DNA from: Microcebus murinus
Lineage: Eukaryota > Chordata > Mammalia > Primates > Cheirogaleidae
Direction of reading: 5' to 3'
Assembly: GCF_040939455.1 (NCBI RefSeq)
Contig: NC_134112.1
Span: forward strand, 21,602,501-21,666,500
Length of the DNA stretch: 64,000 nucleotides
Below the pieces are notes generated by a model. It did not search any database. It saw only the letters and a program-made list of their open reading frames with translations, and was not told the origin of the DNA. Positions 32,570 through 45,734 of the stretch are shown here, in pieces (the stretch's first letter is position 1; every line of letters begins with the position of its first letter). The position numbers were made by a program, and so were the translations under genes.

Positions 32570-34635
32570 CAGGCTCCACACCAGCTCAGCATGGTGTGTT
32601 CTACATCCACTTATTGAAAGCATGATGCCAGGTTCTGAAATAATGAACTTGGCGTATCTCCCCCGAATGGCAAGATGATTTTAGAGAGGTTTTGTTAGTG
32701 TGGTTTAAGGGCCTGTTGATGAATTAACAAGTGCAGATTTACTAAGCCCTAGCCAGATGTCTAAGAATTCAAACTGTGTTGAGAAAGTCCCCAAACTCAG
32801 GGCAGGTAGGAGACCCTTCTCCAGCATCTTGACCTGACATCCTATTGGAGTTACCCTTGCATGGATGGCAGTGTCTCCTGGTGCCATGCCTGCCAGAGGC
32901 ACTCAAAGACATCTGGTCACTCTTTTGAGTAGGCAGAGACTCAACACAGCAGGGAAAATTAATTTAAAGGAACAGGATGAGCTACTCCATGGTGCTGTTG
33001 GTTGATCTCAGCAGAATGAGTACGTTGTCAAAGACAGGCAGAGAGCTCCAAGAAGTGGATCCCGGCTTCCCATCAGCTCCGGCTCTGTTTCTGGATCAGG
33101 TTGAATAGTAAGCCTTTGTAGCAATGATCCATCCCACTGATGGGACTCAGGGTGGCCTCTCCACTGTGGCTGCTCCGTGCAGTTTCCCCCCAGAGACGGG
33201 CAAAGGAGGAACACTGCGATGACTTCATCCACGGGCAGAGGGGCAGCATCAGGCCGAGATCAGCAGTGTGCCCTGGGAGAATTTGGTCATAAAATTGGAG
33301 GTAGCAGATCCATGTACATTATGGATAACTAACATCACTCACTTATTCACTTTCTGGCACTAAACACTAGAGGCCACAAGAAAGCAAAGGACTTAGGTCT
33401 CTCCCCGTGACAACTTAATTACCTAGTGAAGGGTGCCGACAGATAAACTCCTACTTACCATATGAGGTAGGGTCTATAGCACAGGCATGAACAAAAGTGC
33501 TGCAGGGTCGTAGAGGAGAAAGTAACTAACTCCATCTGGGGGAAAGGGGGGCGGAGGAAGGCTGCATGATGAAGTGACAGCTGAGCAGACTTCCCGTGAG
33601 ATGAGTTCACCAGGTTGGGAGAAATATCATTTCCAGGAGTGGCAGCAGCCTTGTGCAACGGTGCAGCAAGGTTGAAAACCGAAGGAATAGAATATCTGGC
33701 CTTCTCGTTGCGGCTTCACAACCTTCCATATCAGCTTATAGCTCTGATTATTGTCCCTTCCAAAAGGTATGATGTAGGTCGCTCATATCACTTGTTTTGT
33801 TAGTGCCGACTCTTACAATCACTCAGTTATGGCCAGTGATAGAATGAGCAAGGCGGTAGGAAAATGAGGCTTCCATTTAGCTTACAGAAGTACAAGGAAA
33901 TAAACTTTCAAGATATGGAGTTAAAATAGCCACTCTGATGCGGCTCCCTCCCACTCAGCTCCTTAGACACGTTAGAACTTTAGAATGACTTGGAGCCAAG
34001 CATATTGCTCACTGACTGCCTCTTGCAGTATTGCAAAAGCAAGGAGGTTATCGGTAACTAGAGTTTTCTAGTTCTCCACACAGATTCCCAGTCACCTTGG
34101 ACAACCACCTTGGATTGTTCCGTCATGCCATTTTTCAGAAAAGGCTCATTGCTTGTTTATTCCTTCTTACAAGGAAAGATGTTATGCTCTCTGCAAAATT
34201 CTATTTTTGTTTTAAATGCTCAGTTGGGAACTTTAAACTTTGTTTTGCTAAGTCATTTGTAACTGAAGCTGAACAAAATAACATATGATCCGAATTCTAT
34301 AAATTTCTCTCCTAGCTTCAAAGACTTCCACTCCCAAGAGCTTGAACTCTGGCGCTTTACACAGCCACGTGGTTTGAAAGTGTTGCAGGGATAAGGGTAA
34401 AAATTTCCGTAGGAATAGCATTGGGGGCCAAAATAGAACCACAGGCGCAATTGTGACAGCCCGCTCTGCCCCCACACTCTGTCTGCATTTTTGCTGCCCT
34501 CACAGGCCATTCTGGTTCTCACAGCTGCCCCAGCAGGAAAGGGAGCTAAAGGCAAAAGTGGAAAACAAAAAGGGAGGCTCACTGAAATATAAATATACAA
34601 AAACACCATGGAGGTCCCTTCGTGGTAGTCCTGCC
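32570..34635. other. Long unique stretch, no gene recognised
   Basis: About 2 kb in which I recognise no repeat family or gene. Open frames (for example 33008-33232 minus, 33615-33803 plus) are short and domain-free. Confidence 0.4.
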
Positions 34636-34639
34636 AAAT

Positions 34640-34890
34640 AATGGCATCTACTGATCTACCATGTGCCAAGCACTAGAAATACCAAGGCAAACAAAATAAA
34701 GTCCTGAGCCCCATGGAGTATACATTCCTGTTGGAAAAGCAGAAAATGTATGCCATAACGCCAGGCAATTATAAGAAGAAATGTGAAGCTGGCTAAACAG
34801 ATAGAGAGTGACGGTGAAGAAGAAAAAGAAGGGCCTCTTCTAGGAGATGATATTTGAACGGACATCCAACTGAAGTGAGGAACAATCCAG
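34640..34890 (-). repeat. L2 3' end, antisense
   Basis: 'tctaccatgtgccaagcactagaaataccaaggcaaacaaaataaagtcctgagccccatggagtatacattc' is a clear antisense L2 3' segment, followed by 'aggagatgatatttgaacggac'. Confidence 0.8.
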
Positions 34891-35180
34891 AGAAATAGCT
34901 AAGGGAAGTCACTGGGTTAGTTCTGGGGTAGGTGTCTAAGTGCCTGAGCCCAGAGTGGGAGGGTGGAGGTGGGCTCAAGTTCCCCTCAAGTCTGTAAGCA
35001 CAGCAAGCCCATATTGTTGCTCCTTGTGTCCTCCTTGCTGTAAGAACTCCTGGTCCACATCCTGAAAGCACTTTGGCCTTGATAATGATTAAGATTAATA
35101 TGTTTCATGAACCCTCAAACTACCGAAGGGGAAGGAGTGAATCTGTGACCCTAAGACCCATGTTCTACATAGATGACAGT
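34891..35180. other. Unannotated sequence
   Basis: No gene or repeat recognised. Confidence 0.4.
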
Positions 35181-35690
35181 AGAATCCATTCAGATCCAAA
35201 GCAAACACATGAAGAATTTATTTTGACATAGATTTGCATTAATGTATTTCTTCCCATAAGCTATGTATGTGATAACATCTGTTTTCAGAGCATTTTATGG
35301 AGATGGTATTAGTCAAATACCGTATTTCCCAGGATGACCTTCTTTGTATATTTTAAGTTTTCTATCTTTATTCTCTATTTTCATGTTATAGAAAATTTCT
35401 TCAGCTTTATATTTCACTTCTTCCTTTAAATTGTGTTTTAGGAAACAAATACTTAATATCCAAGAGCTTATTCTACGATTGTTCTTATTCTACGATTCTA
35501 TGATTGTTCTTATTCTGGGATTGGTCCTTTTTCGTAGCATACTGTTCTTATGTTATAGATACAAAACCTTCTTGAACCTCTCCACAAATATTAAGTAGGA
35601 GATTTTTTTTTAATTAAATATCTTCTATTCTGCTGTTTAATAATTTTCTTCTAGGATTACTGCTCTATTTGGTCTGTTGTGGCATTTATT
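35181..35690 (-). repeat. Possible old L1/HAL1 fragment with short internal repeats
   Basis: T-rich sequence resembling antisense L1/HAL1 ('tctttattctctattttcatgttatagaaaatttct'). At about 35468-35526 a short motif, 'ttattctacgattgttc', recurs imperfectly two or three times. Class is uncertain. Confidence 0.35.
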
Positions 35691-36087
35691 TTTTTTTATT
35701 ACTGCTTTTCTTTACAGCCAGTGTTTGCTGGCGTGCAACTAGATTCAGTTTTCAACATCATTGATGATACAACCTTTGCTGTTGTAAATGGACATCTCCC
35801 TTTCCATCTCCCCATCACTAGGTCCTTTCCACAAATGGAAAAGCTGACTAGTTCTATGCATATATGGGCAAGGCTTGTTGCTGGGCAGAATTCTATTACC
35901 ATGAAAAAGTAATAAGCTGTCACCAGCATCCACCCAGCTACCTTAATTCGCTCCTGAGGCCTTACCCAGTTTCTTTAGCAACAACTGATGTATAGCCCAG
36001 GGAAGGGGAGGAGGTAAAAACATAGGTTACTTGCCCTCTGTACAGAAGGGAAAAGGAGGTGTGGGAATGGAAGAGAAATCCCTTCCA
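35691..36087. other. Unique sequence
   Basis: No gene or repeat recognised. Confidence 0.4.
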
Positions 36088-36250
36088 GTGCTTCTTAAAT
36101 GGAGGTAGTACCACCTTTTAGTGGATAACAAGTGGGGGCATTTTTAGTTGTCATAATGACTGGAAAATCACTGGTCCTAGCATTTACTGTGAGGGCCCAG
36201 GGATCTCGAGTGGTTTAAAATACACAGGACTATTCCATTAATGAAGATTG
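36088..36250. mobile_element. MER20-like hAT-Charlie fragment
   Basis: 'gtgggggcatttttagttgtcataatgactgg', 'ggtcctagcatttactgtgagggcccagggatctcg' and 'aatacacaggactattcc' follow the layout of a MER20-type element, strongly diverged. The exact family is uncertain. Confidence 0.5.
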
Positions 36251-36813
36251 ATCTAGTATAAGATGCAAACTGTGCCTCCATTGAGAAACTGCTAGGCAGA
36301 GTTTTGATTCACTGCACTTGTCTCCCCACCACCATTTCCAGCTTCCTGCTCACACACCAAGGCCAACTTCTGACCCTGGAAGCCCTCTGGACCTCCGTCT
36401 TGCAGACTGAGGCTTTCTGGCATTATGGGCCCCTGCTGAATTCTGGGCCACAGCTTCCCTGTTCTGTTTTAACTATCAATGGGCTTTCACTCTTTCATTA
36501 TCTAGAAACTTATTGAAAGTACTATTTGCTGCTAATTTCACTCTTTTTTTTTTTTTTGCTATTATGGGATTTATTCCTACATTACCATTTCATTGAGGTC
36601 TCAAGAAAGAAAAAGAGATAGTGACTTGGCCTGCATCTAACATCATGACTCTTTTTGATCTATCAACCTAAGTCACTATCTTAATTCTCTTCTCAAGACA
36701 AAGAGGATATTAGCACACTTCCCATTCCTTCTGACTAACAGCCTCCACTTGCACCTTCCACTCTGCATATAACTCCCACTTGACCATTGTGCATTTCATT
36801 ATCATTTACAATT
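36251..36813. other. Unique sequence with T-run
   Basis: No gene or repeat recognised; a 15-base T run lies at about 36544-36558. Confidence 0.4.
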
Positions 36814-37036
36814 CAGGGGTCCTCAAACTTTTTAAACAGGGGGCCAGTTCACTGTCCCTCAGACCGTTGGAGGGCCGTTGGAGAGTGCGGCGCACACTCC
36901 ACACATGCGCACTATTTGCCCGGGGCAAGTCGGCTGCTAAGCAGGACAGGCAACGATGGCAAAAACACCTGGCAGGCCGGATAAATGTCCTCGGCGGGCT
37001 GCATGTGGCCCACGGGCCATAGTTTGAGGACCTCTG
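36814..37036 (+). mobile_element. hAT-like MITE, 223 bp, second copy
   Basis: Opens CAGGGGTCCTCAAACT and closes AGTTTGAGGACCTCTG, inverted ends identical in type to the copy at 5638-5829. Shared interior segments include 'gtcggctgctaagcaggacaggca' and 'gcatgtggccc', but this copy carries about 30 bp more near its left third. Flanking 8-mers (ttacaatt and atacgtta) match at only 4 of 8 positions, so the target duplication has decayed or one end is rearranged. No transposase. Confidence 0.88.
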
Positions 37037-37720
37037 ATACGTTAATTTCTGCAACTGCAAACAAATCATCTATTCTTTGCTCATAAGTTGACTCTAAAAG
37101 TTGAACATTTTTAAGTTTTATTTAAACTTAAATATTATTTACAGCTGCCCTGCATAAAGACCAGTGCTTCCCCTATAGGGCATTCAAGGTTTACACATAG
37201 CCTCTTCCAGAAGAAGTGATCCATACAGATCAGGATGGAGAAAAGACAGCCTCTGTTCTAGGCAATAGAGCTTCCAGTGAGAGAAGGGATGGGGTTAAGT
37301 TTTCCTTAACTTCTCTCTCTTTCTTGCTTTCTCATTCGGTCACTCTCACTCTTGCTATCTCTATCTCTGTCTCTCATAGCTCCTTTCTTTTGGATTGCAT
37401 CCTCCCTACTATTAATACAGTTAAGTAGCTGAGACCTCTTTTTCATTAAGAAGAGACTCACCTTGCACACTCACTGGAGATTTGAGGACTTCTGAGTCTT
37501 GATCCTGCTCTATCAGTCAGAGGTCGACTTGCAGTCCTAAGCACTGATTTCTTCACTCCTTTTTAGGTTGTGTCAGTTTACATATGAGTGGCCATCGCCA
37601 TTACACGTGGGCTTCACTACTTGCACTTGGGGGTTTGCTTCATGGGCCAACAACACTAACAATAAAGGAAAACCCACATACACCATTGCTTTACTATATC
37701 AGCAAGCACTTAAAAAAAAG
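37037..37720. other. Unique sequence
   Basis: No gene or repeat recognised. A CT-rich patch lies at about 37310-37380. Confidence 0.4.
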
Positions 37721-37721
37721 A

Positions 37722-37830
37722 TTTCATTTATTTTAATAGACTTTATTTTTTAGAATAGTTTTAGATATGTGTAAGAATTTATAATATAGTGCAGCGTTCC
37801 CATATAAAGTCTTTACATGCAAAGTCTTCC
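37722..37830 (-). repeat. Possible L1-type 3' fragment, antisense
   Basis: 'aatagactttattttttagaatagttttagatatg' followed by 'gttcccatataaag' resembles a common antisense L1-type segment. Confidence 0.45.
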
Positions 37831-38365
37831 TATGCAAAGTCTTTACATAAATTATTTTGACTTCCTCTGCCTGGGAAATTTGTCTCTTCCCTCTTCAGAA
37901 GTCACTTTTCAAAAGATATTAAACATAATAAACAGTATAAAGGTTTCTAAAAGGAAAATATTATGTCATTTCTCTACAATGTTACTAATCTGTCTGGGGA
38001 ATATATTTTGAGCTGTTCACTTCCTAACCCTGAAATCCAATTATGCCTACAAGTGTGCCAGGCATTGTACAAAAAGCTGAAGGATAAACAGTATATGCAG
38101 TTCCCAATTAGTGTAAAAATGTTAGACGTATCCCTGGGAATATTCCTAAGGAGGGTCTGAAACCTCTGGGGCAGGCCTGAAACAGGCAGGCAGGGTGTAA
38201 GCAGATGATCACAAGCACAGTGACAAAGACTGATGACACCAGGACAGTATACAAAGTGTGCTCTGGGGCCTAAGAAGAGAGAGAGTAACTTCCCCCAGGG
38301 GACATCGCAGGAGGCCCTAAGTAGTCGAAGGTGGACCGACACATCCTGCAGAGGTGATTGACCAG
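37831..38365. other. Unique sequence
   Basis: No gene or repeat recognised. The minus-strand open frame 37974-38342 (122 codons) has no recognisable domain. Confidence 0.4.
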
Positions 38366-38369
38366 AAGT

Positions 38370-38655
38370 GCACTTACTTATTTATTTTTATTGATTTATA
38401 ATAGTTGCACATATTGGGGGGGAGGGGTACATGTGACATTTTGATACTTGTATAGAATGTGTAATGGTCAAATCAGGGTAATTGGGGTATTCATAACCTC
38501 AAACATGTACCTTTTCTTTGTGTTGGGAACATGGCAATTGTTCTAGCTATTTTGAAATATGCAATAAATTACTGTTAACTATAACTCCCTTACTGTACTA
38601 TTGAAAACTAGAACTTATTCCTTCTATCTAACTGTATTTTTGTATCCCTTAGAAG
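38370..38655 (-). mobile_element. L1MA/L1PB-like 3' end, antisense
   Basis: 'gtacatgtgacattttgatacttgtatagaatgtgtaatggtcaaatcaggg', 'attcataacctcaaacatgtacc' and 'tactgttaactataactccc...gaacttattccttctatctaactgta' are sequential antisense landmarks of this L1 3' UTR class. Confidence 0.85.
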
Positions 38656-39065
38656 TATCCTTAGAAAGATCGGGCTGGTCCTGAAGGGGAGGAGGATGGG
38701 AGAGACCTAGTGGGGACTCTGGGGCCTGTAAGAGGCTGTGACAAAGTGCCCACCCTCTCACTCCGCCACTTTGTTTCTTAAGCTTTCTTACCTCTTGTTT
38801 CTAGGATGTGTGCTAAAGCCTCAGGTGGACAGAATCGAGTTCGTCATAATCCTCAATTCATGGCAATGAGCACCATGGGTCCGAGAGAGGCACCCCTATT
38901 GTTTGGTTTTAGTTTATTTTTCCCACTCCTTCGTCACTCCCCCCAGCCTCATCCTCCGCACCCCACATCCACCACTCTGGGGTATTCAAGCCACAACCCT
39001 CCAATCCACCTTCCCAACATTCTTAAAGAATATGTAGTGTTGTTTTGTCTTCGTCATTTAAAAAA
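38656..39065. other. Unique sequence
   Basis: No gene or repeat recognised. The plus-strand open frame 38806-39108 has no domain and runs into L1. Confidence 0.4.
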
Positions 39066-39069
39066 ATAT

Positions 39070-39530
39070 ATAATAGTAGTATCACGTTATAAATCTGTTT
39101 CTTTTTAAAACTTTTTTTCCTTTAGTTTAAATCAATACTATTTTAAAAGTCTATCCAAATTGCTGCATATAATTTAGTCTATTATTTCTGGCTGGTTCAT
39201 TGTATTCCATTCTGTGCATAAGACATATTTTGTTTATCCATTTTCCTGATGTTAGACCTCTAAGTGGCTTCCAATTCCTTGTTCCCATAAACTTCACTAC
39301 AGTGAAAAATCCTAATAAATGTTTTCACATGACTATGGGAGGGTTTCTATGGGTTGTATGTGCATAAGTGGGGTTGCTGGGACTCACCCTATGTGCATAC
39401 CCAATTTCACCAAGTGCCACCAAATTGCTCTTATCAGTGATCATGCTGCCAAATCCAAATGTCTATTCTCTGTATTCATCCTAAGTCACCTCTCAGTGGT
39501 GTATGATGGAGTTGTCATTGCCTTCATCTA
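39070..39530 (-). mobile_element. L1M fragment, antisense
   Basis: 'ggttcattgtattccattctgtgcataagacatattttgtttatccattttcctgatg', 'agtggcttccaattccttg' and 'gggttgctgggactcaccctatgtgcatac' match antisense L1M 3' UTR/ORF2-end order. Confidence 0.8.
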
Positions 39531-39559
39531 GGACCAGTTCTTGTTTTATTTCCATAGAG

Positions 39560-40475
39560 CTACGCGATTTTCCCCTTGTTTCAGTACCACTGCTTCTCAG
39601 TTTCCTTTGATGGTTCCTCCTCCTTTTTCTGCCCATAAATGAGAGAAGCCCCAGAGATCTGCCTTAGGAGTGGAGCCCTCCTCTTCACTATTAACACGCA
39701 GGACCACGGGTGCTCTCATACTCGCAGGGCTTTTAGTACTGGGTCCGTGTTAACGCCCTTAAATATATGCGCACCGCCCTGACCTTTGCCCCAGACTGCA
39801 GACTCCTCTAGCTGACTGCTAACTCAGCGTCCCATTGGACTGTCTGGCCTCACACACTGACCATGCCCACAGTCAAGCTGTTGACCTGCCTCCACAATCC
39901 ACTCGCCCTCTCTGCTCCCAAGTTCAGCCAACAGCTACTCCACGTTTCCAGTTGTTTGCACCAAAATCTTTGTGCATCTTTGATTCCTCTCTGTTCTCAC
40001 ACTCTACGTCCAACCCATTATCAAACCCTATCAGCTCTGCTTTGAAAGCATGTCCTGGTGCAAGCACGCCTCACCGTCTCATGCACCACCCTGGTGCATC
40101 GCCGCCATTTCTTCCAGGGCTGTGGTAGAGGTGCCTAACATTTCTGTGCCTCCCCTTCCATGTCTTGTCCCAGTCCGTTTCCCACACAGAAGCCAGAGTG
40201 ATGCTGCTAAAATGTAAGTCAGATAGCTGTGGCTCCCTGGCTTGAGACTCACACCAAGAATGAGGTGGAATTCCTCATTCTGGCTGCAGGATCTGCAGGA
40301 TCCGCCTTCATCACCTCCCTGCCACATTTCCTACGTTTCCTTCCCCCTTCCCTGTTCGAGCTCTTTCAAGCCTCGCTGACCCTCTTGCAAAACAGCGTGT
40401 CAACACCATTCAGAGACAGGGGTTCTGCACTTGCTGTTTCCTCTGCCACTTTGCATTTCTAGAATAAAATCCGCA
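39560..40475 (+). repeat. L2 LINE 3' region
   Basis: 'cccacacagaagccagagtgatgctgctaaaatgtaagtcagatagctgtggctccc', then 'cacttgctgtttcctctgccac', are diagnostic L2 3' landmarks in sense orientation. Upstream pyrimidine-rich sequence probably belongs to the same element. The open frames on both strands do not correspond to an intact L2 protein. Confidence 0.8.
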
Positions 40476-40479
40476 CCAT

Positions 40480-42470
40480 CAGAATATATCATCTTTAAGA
40501 AAAATGCCCCATCAGATTGCACTAGAAGGAGGGCAAACAGTGGTCTTTGCAGGGGATTGGTGGGAACAGAAGCTCTCTGTAAGTCCTGTCCCCTGTGGGC
40601 CTTGGCCTCTTCCCTCCTGGCAGCCATGGCTGCTGTCCCTCCACTGTCACCCAAACCCCACCCCTCCCAAAGGCCGTTCTCATGCTGCTTGTTTTGAGAG
40701 CTGGTGATGGCAAGGACTCCATCAGTCTCTTTGTCTTTCCCAAGACACGTCCAGGGATGGGTTAAGGGAGGGACCAAGAAACACATGATGATTAACCATC
40801 TTGTTCAGATGAACATGGATTCATCTGGTCACTTTTGCACATTTTTGCAAGACAATCACCTAATAAAATGTTTTGCTGAGGAAATTCTTTTTTTTTCTGA
40901 GCAAACATGTTTCATGGGATTAGAAGAGATCCAAATATGAAGGCAGTTAATAAACTATGATAAACTGTACAAATATCAGCTATATTATTCTACCTTGAGA
41001 TAATTTACAAAGCCAATCTATACTGACCAACAGCCTCATGGCTAACAAATCAAGAGCTATTGCTAATAACAACTAATAAACCTCAATTAGCAAAAGCTAT
41101 ACAAGGGCCAAGCAGGTTACATAAGTAAGATTTCAGCAAGTTAATGTAGGGTTGTGTTGGATACTTAGGCTAAGGGGCCATTCCTCCAAAGTGGAAGTGA
41201 GAATTAAGCAAGGAAAAAGAAAGCTGGGACAGAATAGAAGTGATCTTTTTTCATTAGTTGAAACAATTTGACTTTACTTCTTTTTTCTCTGTAGTTTCTA
41301 ATAAGAGAATGGACTGTTAATAAAAAGGGAAAATGATATTTTATGTGGGGTTGATAGAAATATGGAAATACAACCATTAAATGCTTAATAGAACACTAGT
41401 TAATGAAACCACACCCTCTCTTCTCCTAATAGCTTCTGCAAAAGTTTTTCTGCCAAAGAACAATCTCAACAGATAGCACAAATGAGCATGTGGTTATTAT
41501 GCAAGGAGAGTTTCATTCTCCTGCAGTTATCTGGCATCAAAAGCATTCAGCAAGAATGGTAAGAGCATCTTCAGATGCTCTGAAACAGAGATGAATTTTT
41601 CTACTTGGAAAACTGACTGCTTTTGATCTATATGGTTTCCATTTTGTTGCCTATATTTTTGCTGGCATGCATTGCTTAGTGATGTTAGGCAAGGACTGAA
41701 GGCAGGAAAAATGCAGTGGTATAGAAAGAAAATGATCACTCAGAGACTCCACTGTTGAATATTGCAAAAGCCTAGGGGATGGGTGCTTAAGAAGAGCCAG
41801 TGAATAATCCTCACGTCCCCCATCCAAGCCAGTGCCTGTGCTCTTCCTGCACTTCCCAACTTCCTTTAGGGAAAAAACACATCCATTAAACACCTCCTCA
41901 CACAGGGTCTGAAACACCTAGTGAAGTGAATCCCGGAAGGTGAAATCTAGATGCCTTTTACAATCAGAATGAATTGGTTTAATAACTTCAATTGCTGGTC
42001 TTTTTGTTTTGTTTTGTTTTAAAGTAGCTCATTCTCATTTGGGACTGAAAGTTTATGCCTGGACAGATCTCTCCCCCCCCCCTTTTCTTCACAGAAGCTG
42101 AAGAAAACCTTAAATCAGCATTTCTTATATTTTTGTGAGGTTATCAGTCATCCCTTTGAGAAGCTAATTAAAGATACAGGATCTCTTCACAGAGTAACAT
42201 GTGAGCAAACACCCACACCCACCCACACACATACACATGGACATGAAGGCAGACACAGACCTCTCGTTAGCAAATCTTGCTCTAATTTTCCACAGTGACT
42301 CACATTTCCACAGTCAGATAATGTCTGGAATGCATTCACATGAGCTTATATACAGGTTGTAGCAAAGTAAACACATTCCCAAGAACCTTGCGGGTGTCAT
42401 TCCCGAAAGACACTCAAGTGCAAGTTTGAGTTAAGAAATGAAGCAAGGTCTTGGGGATCGAGGCAGTGCA
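40480..42470. other. Unique sequence, 2 kb
   Basis: No repeat family or gene recognised. It includes a (GTTTT) patch at about 42006-42021, a C-run at about 42073-42082 and a small hairpin, GAGCATC-TTCA-GATGCTC, at about 41564-41581. Confidence 0.4.
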
Positions 42471-42474
42471 GCCT

Positions 42475-42610
42475 GGAGGTTAGGGCATGAGCCTCGGGTC
42501 ACATGCTAGCTTAGCTGTTGGGTCACTTCGATCGAGTTACTTTAGCTCAGTTTTCTCAGCTGTGAAAAGGAGATAAAATAGTACCACCACATAGGTAGAT
42601 ACCACCCAAG
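42475..42610 (+). repeat. MIR SINE fragment
   Basis: 'cgggtcacatgctagcttagctgttgggtcacttcgatcgagttactttagctcagttttctcagctgtgaaaaggagataaaatag' follows MIR order, diverged. Confidence 0.7.
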
Positions 42611-43090
42611 ACTCTCAAGGACTTCATAATCTCTGGACAAAATTATCGAGGATTACTTATGCATTCATTGACTCAAACTAGGAGCCCTTTATGATTAATA
42701 TTTGGTTACTCTGTCCTCTTTCGTTTTCCCAAACTTTATGGTTCAGAAACACACATACTTGTGAGAGGGGAACTGAGCACCCCGTACAAGGAGAGCCCAA
42801 ACAGGTGCTCATCTACACTCTCCACAATACTTGCTGTACCACCTGTAGGTCCCTCACCATGCTTTTAAAGTCTCTTAAGCAGCCCCTTCCAATTTGGGAC
42901 AGGTCTGAACGTAAGGACCCTCTTGCTTTTATTAAACCGAAATCTTCCTCTCTTATAACTGCCTCTATTATTCCTGGTTTCCTGTTTGGGAGCATGTAGA
43001 ATCAGTCTCATTTTCTTCCAGTATGAGAAGTGCCCAGAAGGGGGGGATATATTCATATTCTTCTCTACACACGCCAACAACACACATAGT
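42611..43090. other. Unique sequence
   Basis: No gene or repeat recognised. Confidence 0.4.
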
Positions 43091-43094
43091 GCCC

Positions 43095-43600
43095 AGCTCT
43101 GAGTTGATGCTCAGTTTTTATTTAATCCATTAAGGCTTTAAATATTTGGAAGCAGCTGTAAGCTACCTCCGCCTCCTTAAATGTCCCCTCTCAAAAGGTA
43201 ATTCCCCCTATTTCTTCAACTCCCATAGAACGTGGGGCCCAGACTGGTCACCCTGTAAGTAGTCCTTTGGTTTGAACACAATATTCCAGGGCAGTCTGGC
43301 CAGGTCAGAGAAGTGTCATCAACCTTGTTTCGTTCGCTCCATTCATTCATTCACTCAACAAACAGCAACTTCCATGCTTATTCCTAGAAGATCCTCCGAA
43401 ATTCCAAAACTGGAATTACATCTTGTACACAGCTCAACACATTCGGCTGTTGACTAATTATTACATTTCCCTTTGGGAAGAAGCCATGCTGGTTCTTTCT
43501 AAATCCACCCTGGTACTAATTTTAACTCACATGGGCCATCTAATCAGTTTCTGCTCCTCACATTGGACACTGAGCTTCTGTCAGTGTTCCTGACTCACAT
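43095..43600 (-). repeat. L3/CR1-like LINE remnant, antisense
   Basis: 'cctccttaaatgtcccctctcaaaagg', 'cttcaactcccatagaacgtggggcccag' and 'ttgaacacaatattccagggcagtctggccaggtcagag' are antisense CR1/L3 landmarks. Old and patchy. Confidence 0.6.
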
Positions 43601-43639
43601 AATCTTTCTCCAAAATTAATTTTTTAAAAAGAAAGTTTT

Positions 43640-43937
<298 letters not shown>

Positions 43938-43951
43938 AAAAAGAAAGTTTT

Positions 43952-45115
43952 ATTTTTTATTTCTCTCATAGTTGCAGGTTTATTATTATTCCTCCTAGAC
44001 AGCTCTAGAGATTGTTAATTTTTCTGTTTTTCCTTTTAATCAGTGGGTAACATACGTCTCCTCCTCTCTCTTGACCTATGTAGTTGCAGAAAACTGTGTC
44101 AGGCATGCTCAGGAGAACTCTGCCTTCAGATACCAATCACCAGGGACCACGGGGCTGAGGAAATTAAAAAAAAAGGAGATTAAAGAAGAAATGTTTTGCT
44201 AAATAGAGATTTTTTTTAAGGTACCTTTTGTTTGTTTGTTTGTTTGTACTTTTGCAGGTGAGTCAGCTACAGGAATATCTGAAACTTTCTTACCCTCCCA
44301 AGGATCAGCTGACAGGTTTAATTTTACCACAATCCTTAAAAGAGCTCAGGGAGTTCAGGATAACTAGCTGTCCTATAAATCCGTGATACAACGGGACAGG
44401 ACGGGCTGTGCGTCCCCTAATAAATATTGATACTGGCTCCCAGACTTTCATATGAGGACTGCCTTCAAAGGGAGAGTCTTTTATCTGAAGGAACAGATTG
44501 ACAGGCCATGATTCAGAAGCTCTTTCATCCACAAAATGGGTGGAGAAACACTAGCATAATGAACTCTTTTAGCTGCTTTTTTTTTTTTTTAAGACTTGTG
44601 ATACCACAACTCTTAATTCACTAACTCTCTTTCTGGAGTAAGTTGCGTTTCCCAGGTGATCAAACAAAGTTTGCCAACTTCTTCAAGGTCAACCCCCCCA
44701 CTAGCGGGAGTTTGGAAGTCAGGCTGCCTCAGGGATGTGGCTGAGGCAGAGAAGAGCACGAGATGTGCCCCTTCCGGTGGGTGAGGATCCAGGGAGACAT
44801 AGCTCAGCACCCAGGCAGAGACCCCGGAGAGGCCAGACTAGCTGCCCCCAGCAGCTGCCCTCTTCCGACAGCATGTGTACACTCACTCTTGAAGGAACCT
44901 TCCAAAGCACCCCAGTTCCCTGGGCAGTTGCTGCTTACATAATTTCATAGAGAACTAACGCTAAGCCAGGGAAACCCGGAGGAAAGAGTTGAAAACACCA
45001 CCTGAATGAGAAATCAAAAAAGATTCAGATGTTGTTTTCAACTCTGTTTTCCTCGTGAAGGCTCTGACTCTGGAAGAGAAAGGAGGTTGGGATAAATGAT
45101 CAACTGGATTTATTT
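43952..45115. other. Unique sequence
   Basis: No gene or repeat family recognised. A TTTG-type microsatellite patch lies at about 44226-44248 and a T-run at about 44578-44592. Confidence 0.4.
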
Positions 45116-45121
45116 ATTTTT

Positions 45122-45313
45122 ATTTTTTTAGACAGAGTCCCACGTTGTCACCCTGGGTAGAGTGAAAACCACACCCAGCTAATTTTTCTATTTTTAGTAG
45201 AGACATGGTCTCGCTCTTGCTCAGGCTGGTCTCAAACTCCTGAGCTCAAGGGATCCTCCCACTTCGGCCTCCCAGAGTGCTGGGATTACAGGCCTGAGCC
45301 ACAGCGTCAGGCC
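45122..45313 (-). mobile_element. Internally deleted Alu, antisense
   Basis: Begins 'agacagagtcccacgttgtcaccctgggtagagtg', jumps to 'aaccacacccagctaatttttctatttttagtagagacatggtctcgctc' and ends 'gggattacaggcctgagccacagcgtcaggcc'. About 100 bp of the right monomer are missing. Confidence 0.92.
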
Positions 45314-45734
45314 TGGATTGGGTTTTTGAGCTGCATTTTGCAATGCCAACATGATGACTACCAGTATGAGGCAAGAGTGCATCCAATGAGAACTGAGAAG
45401 AAATTTTTGGCAAGATACTGCTGAAGCAAGCGAGAGGGCTTTACACGGGGCAAGAGAGAAAAATGCCCGCATGAAACAGTGAAAACAGAGTATGATGAAA
45501 GACAGATCAACATTAACAGATAGAAAAGAACATTTGGCTTCTTCAAAGAACCCATTAAAAAAAATCCTACATTCTTAACATTATCACTCTTATTAAATTC
45601 TTGTATAAACAAGCAATAGTATGAAACTTATGACTTGAATTCAGCAGGGGAACAGTGTACACTGTCCATTTCAAATGAACTTAATTTTGTTTTAATAAGA
45701 CCAAATGAGATAATATGTACAAAGGGCCTCTCAG
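45314..45734. other. Unique sequence
   Basis: No gene or repeat recognised. Confidence 0.4.

Noticed and set aside
40400..40786. 128-codon minus-strand frame
   Set aside because: Partly overlaps the L2 remnant and shows no domain; opposite-strand frames cover the same region.
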